From: Planctomycetota bacterium
GTDB lineage: Bacteria; Planctomycetota; Planctomycetia; Pirellulales; PALSA-1355
DNA: 64,000 bases
Direction: 5' to 3'
Assembly (NCBI GenBank): GCA_003389325.1
Contig: QQVE01000035.1
Span: 18,490-82,489, forward strand
In this document: piece after piece, positions 8,276-16,933 of the stretch
How positions within the stretch are numbered: position 1 is the first letter of the stretch
Layout of the letters: each line of letters begins with the position of its first letter
Notes under the pieces: generated by a model
What the model was told of the DNA's origin: nothing
The model's database searches: none
Seen by the model: only the letters and a program-made list of their open reading frames with translations
Translations under genes and position numbers: made by a program

Positions 8276-8641
8276 CTACTCGGGTTCCACGAAGCGAACG
8301 GCCTTCTCGTAGATCAACAACGCGACGCAGCCGCCCTTGCTGCCGGGCGAATGCCGGGTGCCGGGCGGGTTGATCATCAAGCTGCCGGACGGGTACGAGC
8401 CGTTCTCGTCGTACTGGTCGCCCTCGAGGACCAGCAAGTGCTCGTAGCCCACGTGTTCGTGCAGCGCCACGCGGGCGCCGGGTTCGTAGCGAAGCAGCAC
8501 GGCGGCCGGCCCGCCGTCGTTCTCTCGGTAAAGCCAATGTGCCGTCACGCCAGGACGGAACGGCTCCCAGTCGCTTGCCTCCAGCCTCTCGACCTGGCCC
8601 AGGAGGTTGGAAAAGACGATGGCATCGGTCTGCACAGGCAT
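8276..8641 (-). CDS. Cytoplasmic cupin-domain protein (ChrR-cupin type)
   Basis: 121 residues and no signal peptide. It has the same cupin core as its downstream neighbour (ALHEHVGYEH, EGDQYDENGSY, PPGTRHSPGS, GGCVALLIYEKAV). Metal ligands are conserved. It lies 16 bp after the urea transporter stop and 51 bp before the exported paralogue. A sensing, chaperone or small-molecule enzyme role are all possible; the sequence does not decide. Confidence 0.8.
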   Translation of the reverse strand: MPVQTDAIVFSNLLGQVERLEASDWEPFRPGVTAHWLYRENDGGPAAVLLRYEPGARVALHEHVGYEHLLVLEGDQYDENGSYPSGSLMINPPGTRHSPGSKGGCVALLIYEKAVRFVEPE

Positions 8642-8657
8642 GCGTGAAACCTCACTA

Positions 8658-9611
8658 TCAGGGATGTGCGGAGAGCGACTCGCTCGACAACGCGGGTGCC
8701 GTGGGAAGGTCGAACCACTTGTCGGCGATCCAGCCCAGGCCCAGCATGAGCCAGGTGGTAAACACGTACGGCGCGGAGGCTGTCGGCAGGCCGAGGCTGG
8801 CCAAAGCAGGCACCATCATCGTGGCCAGCACCGATCCGAGGATGGCCAGCCGCAGCTTGCCGCCGCAAAAGATGAACACCGCCACGGCGGTCAGCACGCC
8901 GTTGAAACCGTACTGGCCGAGATTGACGCCGGCGATATCCACGTCGCGGTGGTAGTAGGACACGACCGTGCCGATCGCGGCACCGAACAAGGCGAGCAAT
9001 CCGTGCCGCCAGTTGCTGAGCAGGACGCCGCCGAGAAACAGCAGCCCCGACCAGACCGTGCCCGCGAAAATCGCCTGACCCAGGCTCAGACACACCGCGG
9101 CGAATGGATGAAACGCCTCGGGCCCGGCCGGGCTCGAGGTGATCGGCTGCAGGACGTCGAGCCGGGGTGCCAAGGCAACCAGGGCCCAGAAGACGAGCAG
9201 GAACGGAAACGCCAGCGTCGGCACCGGCAGCAGAACGATCGACACGCGCGTCAGCACCATCGTGGCTGCCACGGAGACGACGAGCACGCCCCACATTCCG
9301 ATGTCGCTAAAGCCCGTGTGGAAGGCCGCGGGCAAAGCGAGCGCGATCAGGCAGGGATTCAGGCCCGGCAGCCCGGTGGGGATGGCATCCCGTTTTCCCA
9401 GCAGCATCCGTCCGCCTGGTGCCATGATCGCGGCCACCAGCAGGTAGGCGAACGCGATGGGCGAGGCGATCAGCACGGCAACGAAGAAGATCAGCCCCGT
9501 CAGCTCGTTCGACTGGAAGCACGTTTGCGAGCAGCCGCGCAGCACAAGCCGCCAGTAGGGCACCTGGCCCGGCTCGACCGGCCGGAAGAAAATGTCAACG
9601 GGACTGTTCAT
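8658..9611 (-). CDS. Urea transporter (UT family)
   Basis: 317 residues from the ATG at 9611 (MNSPVDIFFRPVEPGQ); a longer in-frame extension upstream overlaps the neighbouring gene and was rejected. About ten hydrophobic segments are present, with internal repeats containing LPGLNPCLIALALP and GQYGFNGVLTAVAVF, the two N-P/N-G selectivity-filter regions typical of bacterial urea channels. The role is passive uptake or release of urea through the inner membrane. Genes upstream (biuret amidohydrolase-like, allophanate-related) fit a urea-derivative nitrogen pathway. No urease gene lies in the window. Confidence 0.85.
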   Translation of the reverse strand: MNSPVDIFFRPVEPGQVPYWRLVLRGCSQTCFQSNELTGLIFFVAVLIASPIAFAYLLVAAIMAPGGRMLLGKRDAIPTGLPGLNPCLIALALPAAFHTGFSDIGMWGVLVVSVAATMVLTRVSIVLLPVPTLAFPFLLVFWALVALAPRLDVLQPITSSPAGPEAFHPFAAVCLSLGQAIFAGTVWSGLLFLGGVLLSNWRHGLLALFGAAIGTVVSYYHRDVDIAGVNLGQYGFNGVLTAVAVFIFCGGKLRLAILGSVLATMMVPALASLGLPTASAPYVFTTWLMLGLGWIADKWFDLPTAPALSSESLSAHP

Positions 9612-9663
9612 CGAAGCGCTCCGCACACGTGTCATCTCGGCGGTATCGCGCCGCCGGGGTCGT

Positions 9664-10074
9664 CTACCGCGCCTGCTCCAAAGATTGCGGGTGGGTGGCA
9701 TTCCAGTACTCTCGCCAGTCGCCGTAGGCCGAGATGTCACGATGCTTGCCCTCGGCGAGCTCGCGCGGATAGAGAACGCCGAACACCTCGCGTCCGTTCT
9801 CGAGGATGACCTTGCCCCGATACAGGTTGGGCGGCTCGCCCGCTTCAATCTGTTTCCAGGTGTTGTCGTTGACTCGATACAACTCGCCCGTAACGGCCAC
9901 ACCGCCTGCTTCGCCGTCTTCCAGGCGATACATGCCGGGGTGAATGTCGTCGATCGAGTAGAGACGGTACTCGGGCTCGGTTCGGAATTCACCGATGAAC
10001 TCCGCGTCGCCCATGTTTGCGTGCAGCGGTAGGCCGCGCATCAACGTTCCGTTGACGAACAATTCGAATGCCAT
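9664..10074 (-). CDS. Allophanate hydrolase C-domain/GGCT-like protein
   Basis: 136 residues. The N-terminal FELFVNGTLMRG and the later YRLYSIDDIHPGMYR and VTGELYRV motifs are those of the gamma-glutamylcyclotransferase-like fold, in the variant also found as the C-terminal domain of allophanate hydrolase. In that enzyme the C-domain decarboxylates N-carboxycarbamate. Here it stands alone, without the amidase half. Its place between a biuret-amidohydrolase-like gene and a urea transporter supports a role in allophanate or urea breakdown; true gamma-glutamylcyclotransferase activity is the alternative. Confidence 0.65.
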   Translation of the reverse strand: MAFELFVNGTLMRGLPLHANMGDAEFIGEFRTEPEYRLYSIDDIHPGMYRLEDGEAGGVAVTGELYRVNDNTWKQIEAGEPPNLYRGKVILENGREVFGVLYPRELAEGKHRDISAYGDWREYWNATHPQSLEQAR

Positions 10075-10090
10075 GGTTGGGCCCCTTGGG

Positions 10091-10138
10091 GGGACGCTCC
10101 CATTCGGATCCGGCGGACCTCGAGCATGGGAGCGTCCC
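10091..10138. repeat. 13-bp perfect inverted repeat in the biuret cluster
   Basis: GGGACGCTCCCAT at 10091-10103 and its exact reverse complement at 10126-10138, with a 22-nt loop. It lies in the 137-bp gap between the biuret-amidohydrolase-like gene and the next gene on the minus strand. It could be a terminator, attenuator or REP-like element; no T-run is present. Confidence 0.65.
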
Positions 10139-10211
10139 AGTCAGGTTGTTGAAACGTCTTGAACAAGAACCGATGGATACGCTAGCGGCGGAGCCGGCGA
10201 ATCACGTTGAT

Positions 10212-10946
10212 TCAGCCGACCGTCGCGAGCGCCTCGGCCGAGTTGGGGTTGGCATCCGATTCGCCGCGAACGGTGGCCAGCAGCTCGTCGGAGGTCGCGT
10301 GAGCGCCAAACACGCCGCCCTGCATGGTGATCATGTTGAGCGCGGCCTGGTGGTTGTTGGGGTCCGTGGCGGCCGTGCAATCACTCAGCAACAGGCATTC
10401 AAAGCCGCGATCGTTCGCGTCGCGCATGGTCGTGTGAACGCAAACGTCGGTCGTGACGCCGGCCAGGATGAGGTTCTGAATGCCCGCGAGGTGGAGGATC
10501 ATCTCCAGGTCGGTCGCATAGAACGAACCCTTGCCGGGCTTCTCGATGATGTGCTCGCCTTCCTGCGGGTAAAGTTCGGGAATGATGTCCCAGCCTTCTT
10601 CGCCGCGGACGAGGATGCGACCGCAAGGCCCGACGTCGCCGATGCCGGTGCCGCGGCCGATTTGGCGCGACCGCCACCGCTTGTTCTCGGGCAGATCGGA
10701 CAGGTCAGGGCGATGGCCTTCGCGGGTATGCAGGATGTGGAAGCCCTGCTTGCGGAATTCCTTGAAGACGCGCTGAATCGGCTCGATCGGAGCACGAGTC
10801 AGCGAGATGTCGTAGCCCATCTTGTCCACGTATCCGCCTTTGGCACAAAAATCGACCTGCATGTCGATCACGATCAGTGCCGTGTTTTCGGGACGCAGGT
10901 CGCCGTTGTAGGGCCAGGCGTACGGATTCGCTTTAACGTAGGACAT
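10212..10946 (-). CDS. biuH: Isochorismatase-family cysteine hydrolase, probable biuret amidohydrolase
   Basis: 244 residues from the ATG at 10946, preceded by GGGAGCAATCC. The cysteine-hydrolase triad is visible: D28 (VIDMQVDFC), K136 (IEKPGKGSF) and C169 ([14 protein letters not shown]). From memory, the run PYAWPYNG, the [13 protein letters not shown] loop, CGRILVRGE and GVFGAH closely follow rhizobial BiuH, which cleaves biuret to allophanate and ammonia, more than other isochorismatase-like amidases. It heads the minus-strand run allophanate-related - urea transporter - cupins. Other ureido-acid hydrolases of this superfamily remain possible. Confidence 0.75.
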   Translation of the reverse strand: MSYVKANPYAWPYNGDLRPENTALIVIDMQVDFCAKGGYVDKMGYDISLTRAPIEPIQRVFKEFRKQGFHILHTREGHRPDLSDLPENKRWRSRQIGRGTGIGDVGPCGRILVRGEEGWDIIPELYPQEGEHIIEKPGKGSFYATDLEMILHLAGIQNLILAGVTTDVCVHTTMRDANDRGFECLLLSDCTAATDPNNHQAALNMITMQGGVFGAHATSDELLATVRGESDANPNSAEALATVG

Positions 10947-11318
10947 GGATTGCTCCCTTAGTTGATCGAAGGCATGTTTCCGATGCTCCCCTCCGTCCCC
11001 GGGCATGGTCTTCCGGCAGACGATTGCCGGAGCGCCGAGGCTCGTGGGTGTCGGAAATTCACAAGGCTACCGGCCCCTTGCCCAGGCGGAGCGCGTGAAG
11101 CCGTCGCAGTGGCGGCAGCGAAACGCGATCAGCGCGGCGATTGGCCGGCGATGAAGTATAGGTCACTCTGGCGGGCGAGCCGTGTGCCTCTAAAGGCGGG
11201 CCCGCGAGCGTCGCGGAATTCCCGGCGATTCCAGGCGGCAGCGATTTCAAGAGGCGGCAGCAGAAGCGTGAGAACGCCGCCGCGCCCCCGTGCATGGAGC
11301 GCCTCGAGCGGCGGTGCC
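10947..11318. other. 372-bp gap without a recognised gene
   Basis: Lies between the 3' end of the DUF1501 gene and the start of the biuret-hydrolase gene, both on the minus strand. No coding frame with family features, RNA gene or repeat was found. It must contain the promoter for the biuret cluster; I see no clear consensus boxes. Confidence 0.5.
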
Positions 11319-12773
11319 TTACATCAAGCCCGGAATCGGGTCGGCGTGGTAGACGAAGTGGGGGCGGTTGGTGTGGTCGTGCCACGCGAGCTCGCGGGGA
11401 ATGCCCAGGGCCTGGTAGATCGAGGCGGCCATGTTGTCGGGCTGCTGCGGATCGGAGTCGGGAAAGGCCCCGTTCTTGTCGGTCGAGCCGATGACGTTGC
11501 CCCCCTGCACGCCGCCGCCGGCGAAGAACACCGTTTGCGTGCCCCAGTGGTCGCGGCCCGGCTTGTCGTAGGCGTTGGGCAAAAGCGAAATCTTCGGCGT
11601 GCGGCCCATCTCGCCGGCCATCACCACCAGCGTCTCGTCGAGCAGCCCCCGCTGGTGCAGGTCGTCCAGCAGCGCCGAAACGGCGCGATCGGTGGGCGGA
11701 AACAGATAATCCTTCAGGTGCGGGAAGGCGTTGCCGTGCGTGTCCCACGTTTCGTTGTTGCCCAGGTTCACCTGCACCAGGGTCACGCCGGCCTCGACCA
11801 GTTGCCGGGCAATCAACAGCGACCAGCCGAACGTGTTGTGACCGTAGCGGTCGAGCGTCTTGGCGTCGGCGCCCTCGATACCGAAGGCGGCCTGCGTCTT
11901 TTGGTCGGACAACAGCGACACGGCCCGCTGGCGGTAGCGGTCGAACGATTCGTTTTCGGCCGCCCGCTCGAGCGACGCGGCCTGCCGCCCGATGGAGTCG
12001 AGCAAGTCGAGCCGCCGGCTGAACCGCCGCGGGTCCATGTCCTCGGGGAGCGACAGGTTGGGCGATTCAAACGTCATGTCGTCGGGATTCAGCCGGCCCT
12101 GGGCGTGGTGAAAGCCGTACTCGGGCCAGGCGCCGTAGGCCGTGGCGCTAAAGCGGGCGTAGCTGGCGAACATCGGATCGCGCTGCGGGCCCATCTCACC
12201 GGCGAACTGTCCGGGAATCACGCGGCCCGTGCGATGGACGAGAATCTCGGGCAGCACGACCGCCGGCGGCACGTTGTTGCGCGGCGGGCAGACCGCATTG
12301 GCGATCGCCGCGATCGACGGCCAGTCGCCGGGCTTGGGCCGGTTCGCGTCGAAGCCCCGCGGCAGCTCGCGGCGCCCGGTCAGCATCAGCAGATGGCCGG
12401 TCGAATGTTCGGGATAGCCATGATGCATCGAGCGCACCAGCGACCACAGGTGGCTCCGCTCGGCCAGCATCGGCAGGTGTTCGCAGATCTGGATGCCCGG
12501 CGTGCGAGTGGCGATCGGGTTGAACTCGCCGCGGATGCCCTCGGGCGCCTCGGGCTTCATGTCGAAGCTGTCGTGCTGCGCCAGGCCGCCGGAGAGAAAG
12601 ATGTAGATCACCGCCTTGGCCTTCGGCGCCGGCGCGGCACTTCCCGGCGCCGCCAGGGCCCGCAATCCCGCCAGGTGGTTCATTCCCAATCCGAGCAGAC
12701 CGACCGCTCCGGCCTGCAATGCGGTGCGCCGGGAAACGGGCGAATGCTGGGGCGCACTGGGACGTGGCGTCAT
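11319..12773 (-). CDS. DUF1501 protein with Tat signal
   Basis: 484 residues from the ATG at 12773. A twin-arginine-like leader (VSRRTALQAGAVGLLGLG) precedes a sulfatase/phosphatase-like DUF1501 domain. Typical marks are IYIFLSGGLAQHDSFDMKPEAP, the HHGYPEHSTGHLLMLTGR segment, WDTHGN, VVMAGEMGRTPKI, and GRDHWG. The Asp/His/Thr positions resemble the alkaline-phosphatase-superfamily metal site. DUF1501 proteins are very abundant in planctomycetes and often sit beside DUF1549/DUF1553 partners, but no such partner is adjacent here. The precise substrate is unknown. Confidence 0.9.
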   Translation of the reverse strand: MTPRPSAPQHSPVSRRTALQAGAVGLLGLGMNHLAGLRALAAPGSAAPAPKAKAVIYIFLSGGLAQHDSFDMKPEAPEGIRGEFNPIATRTPGIQICEHLPMLAERSHLWSLVRSMHHGYPEHSTGHLLMLTGRRELPRGFDANRPKPGDWPSIAAIANAVCPPRNNVPPAVVLPEILVHRTGRVIPGQFAGEMGPQRDPMFASYARFSATAYGAWPEYGFHHAQGRLNPDDMTFESPNLSLPEDMDPRRFSRRLDLLDSIGRQAASLERAAENESFDRYRQRAVSLLSDQKTQAAFGIEGADAKTLDRYGHNTFGWSLLIARQLVEAGVTLVQVNLGNNETWDTHGNAFPHLKDYLFPPTDRAVSALLDDLHQRGLLDETLVVMAGEMGRTPKISLLPNAYDKPGRDHWGTQTVFFAGGGVQGGNVIGSTDKNGAFPDSDPQQPDNMAASIYQALGIPRELAWHDHTNRPHFVYHADPIPGLM

Positions 12774-12973
12774 CGTCGCACCGGTTTGGTTTTCGAGGCG
12801 GGTTATCGATGGCGGGATGCCGTCAAGCCTATCTGTTCGACGCCTCTGGTGCAAGATTTTGTGTCTGCGCCCGCGGCAACGGCTAGAATGCAGCTCTCCG
12901 CCGGCGCCTGACCCCGGATCACTTGCCCGGGCGCGCGGCGCGTTCTCCCGTTCATCCGCGAGGTGCCTCCTCC

Positions 12974-14662
12974 ATGCCGTCCCGCCTTGAAGTGTCGCGC
13001 GGGGGCGTGGTGGCGCTGGCCGCGCTCGTGCTGCTGTTCGTATCGATTCCGGCGGTTCGTATCTCCCAAGGCCGGCAGTCGAAGAAAGTGCCCGTGCGGG
13101 AAGGCGTCACCGAAGTCGTCGTGCAGCTTCCGCAGCCCAAAGCAGCGGCCAACGGGCAGAAGGCGATTTCCGGTCGCGTGCTGGATCCAAACGGCCAGGG
13201 CATCGCCGGCGCCGACGTGGGGCTGCTGGTAGCCGAAGACGTTAACAACAGCGCTAACGAACACGGTTCCTTCGCCGGCACGACCAAGACCGACGCGCTG
13301 GGCAACTACCGCCTGCCGCTCGACGAGGGCCTGCTGCGAGATAGACGCTGGGGCACCCTTTGGGCCCATGCGACCGGCTTTGGTCCGGTGCGGCTGCGGT
13401 CGACCGGCTCGTTGGTTCATTTCGCCAGCAAGCCGGCCGTCGTGCTCAAGCTGGAGCCCGCCGAGGGCATGCGCGTCAAGCTCGTGGACGAGCGCGACCA
13501 GCCCGTGGCGGGGGCGCGCGTGCGCGTCGTGCGCGTGAAGGTGAAGGAAAGCATTGGCTGGCTGATCCCCGTCGACTGGAGCGAGCGGTTTGAGGCCACC
13601 ACGGGCGACAACGGCCTGGCCGAGATTCCGTCATTTTTGCCGGCGTCGCTGAATCGTCTGCGAATCGATTCCGAGCTTGCGGGGCGCGTGGAGTACGACC
13701 AGAACTATTTCCTCAACGTGCGGCCCGAGGAAACGGCCCCGCATTTCGAGTTCCTCGTGCCCGACGCCGGTAGCGTGGAGGGAGTGCTGCAAGCCGGCGC
13801 CGACGCGCCGCAGGGGCTGACCGTCACCTTGCAGACGCGTGCCAACGTGCCCAAGTGGCCGTCGGGCTGCGTGTGGGGCATCGCCGAAGTGATTTCCGAC
13901 GGCGAGGGGAAATTCCAAGTGCCCAAGCTTGCCGCCGGCCTGCTCACCGCGCGACTGGATCTGCCGCCCGATCGTCCCTGGCGGGCGCAGGTGCCGACGC
14001 GGCTAAAGGTCGAAGCCGGCGACACGCGCCAACTCGAGATCCCGCTCGAGCGCGGCGTGCGCGTGCGGGGGCTCATCCGCAAACAGGACACGGGCGAAGG
14101 CTACCCTGGTTTCCGCCTGGCCGTGATCTATGGACCCTCGGCCGTGATCCACGACGACATGGATCATCGCGTTGAGGTCGAGACGGACGACGACGGCTAC
14201 TTCGCGGCCTACGTGCCGCCGGGGCCGATCGAGTTGCGGTTGAACAGCGCGCCGCGCGACTATCACCACATGGAATGGTGGGGCGGGCGCTCACAGGGCG
14301 GCATCTGGGGCAGCCGCCGGGAAGTGCCCGATGACGTCACCGAGTTCGAGCTGCCCCCGATCGATCTGGCTCCGACCGAGCACATCGAAGGGACGCTCGT
14401 CGACCAGGAGGGCAAGCCGCTTTCGGATTGGGTCGTCTTCGGCTATCCCGGCAAGGACATGATGAACAGCTTCGCCGGCGTCCACACCGACGCCGAGGGC
14501 CGTTTCTCCGGCTACGTGCCTCAGCCATATCCGCCGCGCATCTGGAAGGCCTATCACCGCGTCAACCGGCAGAGTTTCGAACCCAAGACCGAACGGTACG
14601 CGCTCGAGATTATCTCGGAAGATCCGCTGGTGCTCGAGGTCGGCGAGCCAATCGAGAACTAG
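12974..14662 (+). CDS. Membrane-anchored protein with carboxypeptidase-regulatory-like domains
   Basis: 562 residues from the ATG at 12974, after which one N-terminal membrane segment follows (GGVVALAALVLLFVSIPAV, about residues 8-27). The exported part has several beta-sandwich repeats of the carboxypeptidase-regulatory type, e.g. ISGRVLDPNGQGIAGADVGL, MRVKLVDERDQPVAGARVRV, VRGLIRKQDTGEGYPGFRL and IEGTLVDQEGKPLSDWVVF, each followed by a T-D-A-x-G-x-F-type strand. Such domains usually serve as adhesion or scaffold modules. It is divergent from the DUF1501 gene and faces the TPR gene tail to tail. No catalytic domain is seen. Confidence 0.7.
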   Translation: MPSRLEVSRGGVVALAALVLLFVSIPAVRISQGRQSKKVPVREGVTEVVVQLPQPKAAANGQKAISGRVLDPNGQGIAGADVGLLVAEDVNNSANEHGSFAGTTKTDALGNYRLPLDEGLLRDRRWGTLWAHATGFGPVRLRSTGSLVHFASKPAVVLKLEPAEGMRVKLVDERDQPVAGARVRVVRVKVKESIGWLIPVDWSERFEATTGDNGLAEIPSFLPASLNRLRIDSELAGRVEYDQNYFLNVRPEETAPHFEFLVPDAGSVEGVLQAGADAPQGLTVTLQTRANVPKWPSGCVWGIAEVISDGEGKFQVPKLAAGLLTARLDLPPDRPWRAQVPTRLKVEAGDTRQLEIPLERGVRVRGLIRKQDTGEGYPGFRLAVIYGPSAVIHDDMDHRVEVETDDDGYFAAYVPPGPIELRLNSAPRDYHHMEWWGGRSQGGIWGSRREVPDDVTEFELPPIDLAPTEHIEGTLVDQEGKPLSDWVVFGYPGKDMMNSFAGVHTDAEGRFSGYVPQPYPPRIWKAYHRVNRQSFEPKTERYALEIISEDPLVLEVGEPIEN

Positions 14663-14685
14663 CGGGCAGCTCGATTCGAAGCGTT

Positions 14686-16665
14686 TTAGCGACGCTGATC
14701 GACGAGCGTCCGCAACGCCTCGGCCATCCGCGCGAACACCGCGGCCCAATTGCCGTGTTCGGTCTGCCGAAACAGACGCATGGTCGAATACCAGGGGCTG
14801 TCCTCGCGCGCAAGCAGCCACCGCCAATCGGGCACGGCTTGCAGGGCCACCCAAACCGGCGCGGCCAGCGCTCCGGCCAAGTGCGCTAGCGCCGTGTCGG
14901 ACGTGATCACCAGATCCAGATTCCGCACGATCGCGGCGGTGTCCATGAACGCTCCGCCCTCGGCATCGAGCCGCTCGCCGAAGTCGACCACTTCCCACGC
15001 CTCGCTCACCGCGGACAACTGGTCGGCGCCGGGGCCCTTTTGCAGGCTGAACAGCCGCACGCCCGGAACGCGGGCTAGAGGCTCAAACTCGGTCAATGGA
15101 ATCGAGCGCTGGCGGTCGTGCGGAGCGCGGGGATTGCCCTGCCAGGCGATGCCGATCTTGAATTCAGGGTAGCCGGCCAGCTCTCCGCGCCAGCCGGCGA
15201 TGCGCCGCTCGTCGGCAAACACGTAGGGCGTCCTGGCCGGAATCGTGGCCAGCGTCGTGTTCAGCCGGTACGGCAAACTCATCATCGGCACGCACGCGTC
15301 GGCCTTGGCGGCCTGTTCGGCGGGAGAGATCAAACGCTCGATCCCCGGGGTGCGCGACAGAATCGGGTGCAGCTTGTCGGCGCATTCGACCCACACGCGG
15401 GCCCCCTGCTCTTCCAGCAGCGGAGCGTAGCGGACGAACTGCAGCGTGTCGCCCAATCCCTGTTCGGCGACCAACACGATCGTGCGTCCGGCCGGCGGCG
15501 AGCCGTCCCAGGCGGTCCAGCGGGGCCGGAAGGGAGGAAAGTCGCGCGAGCGAAACCGCCATTCGTACTCGGGCAGTCCCTGCTCGAAGCGGCCCAGTTG
15601 CAATAGCGCGGCCGAACGATTGTGATGGGCCTCGGCGTAGTTGGGCAACAGCGCCAGCGCCCGATCGAACGGTTCGATCGACTCCAGCACGCTGCCCTGG
15701 CGGATCATCGCCACGCCCAGGTTGTAGTGCGGCTCGGGACTGTTCGGATTCAATAGCAGCGCCCGGCGATAGTGCTCCCCGGCCGCGGCGAACTCCTGCT
15801 GCTCGACCAGCACGATGCCCAGGTTGTTGTGCGCCTGCGGCAGGTCGGGTTTCAACCGCACCGCCTCTTCCAGCGCGGTCCGTGCCTCGTCGAGCTGGCC
15901 AAGCTTTTCCAGGGCGCTTCCCAGGTTGATGTAGGCTTCGGCGAACCGCGGGCGCAACTCCACCGCGCGCTGCGCCCACTCGACCGCCTGCGGGTACTGC
16001 CGTTTTTCGCAACAAAGCTGCGACAAGTTGACGCAGCTCTCGGCTGAGTCGGGCTTCAGCTCGAGCGTCTCCTGGTAGGCGCCGATCGCCTCGCCGAGTT
16101 GCCCCGCGCGGGCCAACGCCGCGGCCAGCTCGAACCGAGTCTTGGGATCGTCAGCCCGCATGCGCGCTAGTTGTCGAAAGTGAGGCACGGCCTCGGGAGC
16201 CCGACCGGCTTCGGAGAGTAAGCGGGCCAGCTCCGAGTGGGCCTTGAGCGATGAGGGCGCCAGTTGCACGGCCAGGCGATAGGCTTCGATCGCCTCGGCC
16301 GAACGGTCGCTACGCACCAGCGCCGCCGCATGGTTCAGGTGGGTCTGAGCGCTATTGGGGTTGAGCTGTGCCGCGCGGCCGAAGCTTTCGACCGCCTCGC
16401 CCATCCGGCCCTGCTTGGCCAACAGCACGCCCAGGTTGTCGTGCGCCGATGGGTGATTCGGTTCGATCTCGAGCGCCCGCGTCAGGTGCGCTTGGGCCTC
16501 GTCCCATTGCTGCAGGTTGATGCAGGCCGCGCCGAGCAGACTCAGCAGCGTGGCGTTGTCCGGGTCCTGGGCCAACAGCCGCTGGTACGTTTCGTAGGCC
16601 TCGCTCGGTTGTCCGGCCTGATGGCGGGCGATTGCGGCCGATAGCTCTTGGGGATCGATGGGCAT
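14686..16665 (-). CDS. TPR-repeat protein with C-terminal glycosyltransferase-like domain
   Basis: 659 residues from the ATG at 16665 (MPIDPQELSAAIARHQAG); a start at 16740 is also possible. About 11 tetratricopeptide repeats occupy residues 1-390 (e.g. PSAHDNLGVLLAKQGRMGEA, AEAYINLGSALEKLGQLDEA). The C-terminal 250 residues form a GT-B-like domain with GQGLGDTLQFVRY-type and ITSDTALAHLAGALAAPVWVAL motifs resembling heptosyltransferase/GT9 proteins. This TPR-GT architecture is common in planctomycetes, and protein glycosylation is a plausible role. It is divergent from the GH15 gene across a 268-bp gap. Confidence 0.75.
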   Translation of the reverse strand: MPIDPQELSAAIARHQAGQPSEAYETYQRLLAQDPDNATLLSLLGAACINLQQWDEAQAHLTRALEIEPNHPSAHDNLGVLLAKQGRMGEAVESFGRAAQLNPNSAQTHLNHAAALVRSDRSAEAIEAYRLAVQLAPSSLKAHSELARLLSEAGRAPEAVPHFRQLARMRADDPKTRFELAAALARAGQLGEAIGAYQETLELKPDSAESCVNLSQLCCEKRQYPQAVEWAQRAVELRPRFAEAYINLGSALEKLGQLDEARTALEEAVRLKPDLPQAHNNLGIVLVEQQEFAAAGEHYRRALLLNPNSPEPHYNLGVAMIRQGSVLESIEPFDRALALLPNYAEAHHNRSAALLQLGRFEQGLPEYEWRFRSRDFPPFRPRWTAWDGSPPAGRTIVLVAEQGLGDTLQFVRYAPLLEEQGARVWVECADKLHPILSRTPGIERLISPAEQAAKADACVPMMSLPYRLNTTLATIPARTPYVFADERRIAGWRGELAGYPEFKIGIAWQGNPRAPHDRQRSIPLTEFEPLARVPGVRLFSLQKGPGADQLSAVSEAWEVVDFGERLDAEGGAFMDTAAIVRNLDLVITSDTALAHLAGALAAPVWVALQAVPDWRWLLAREDSPWYSTMRLFRQTEHGNWAAVFARMAEALRTLVDQRR

Positions 16666-16933
16666 GATTGATCGTCGGCCAAACCGAAGGGGACTGGGGG
16701 CGGTCGAGGCCGCCGCGAAATGGTCTGGCAGCTCACTCAAACTATACGCCCCACAAAGGATCGGGCCAGCGCCGGACGTCTACATCGCCGTCCCTGGCGT
16801 GTTGCACGTCGCTCGGGGCGAGCTAGACTTTCGCGCGCGATTTTACCGGCGATTTGCCAGGAGCGGCCCGAGGATTTCGCCGCTTCGGAACGCGGCGGCC
16901 GGCGCGCACCTTCGCGCCTTGGGAACGCGTCGC

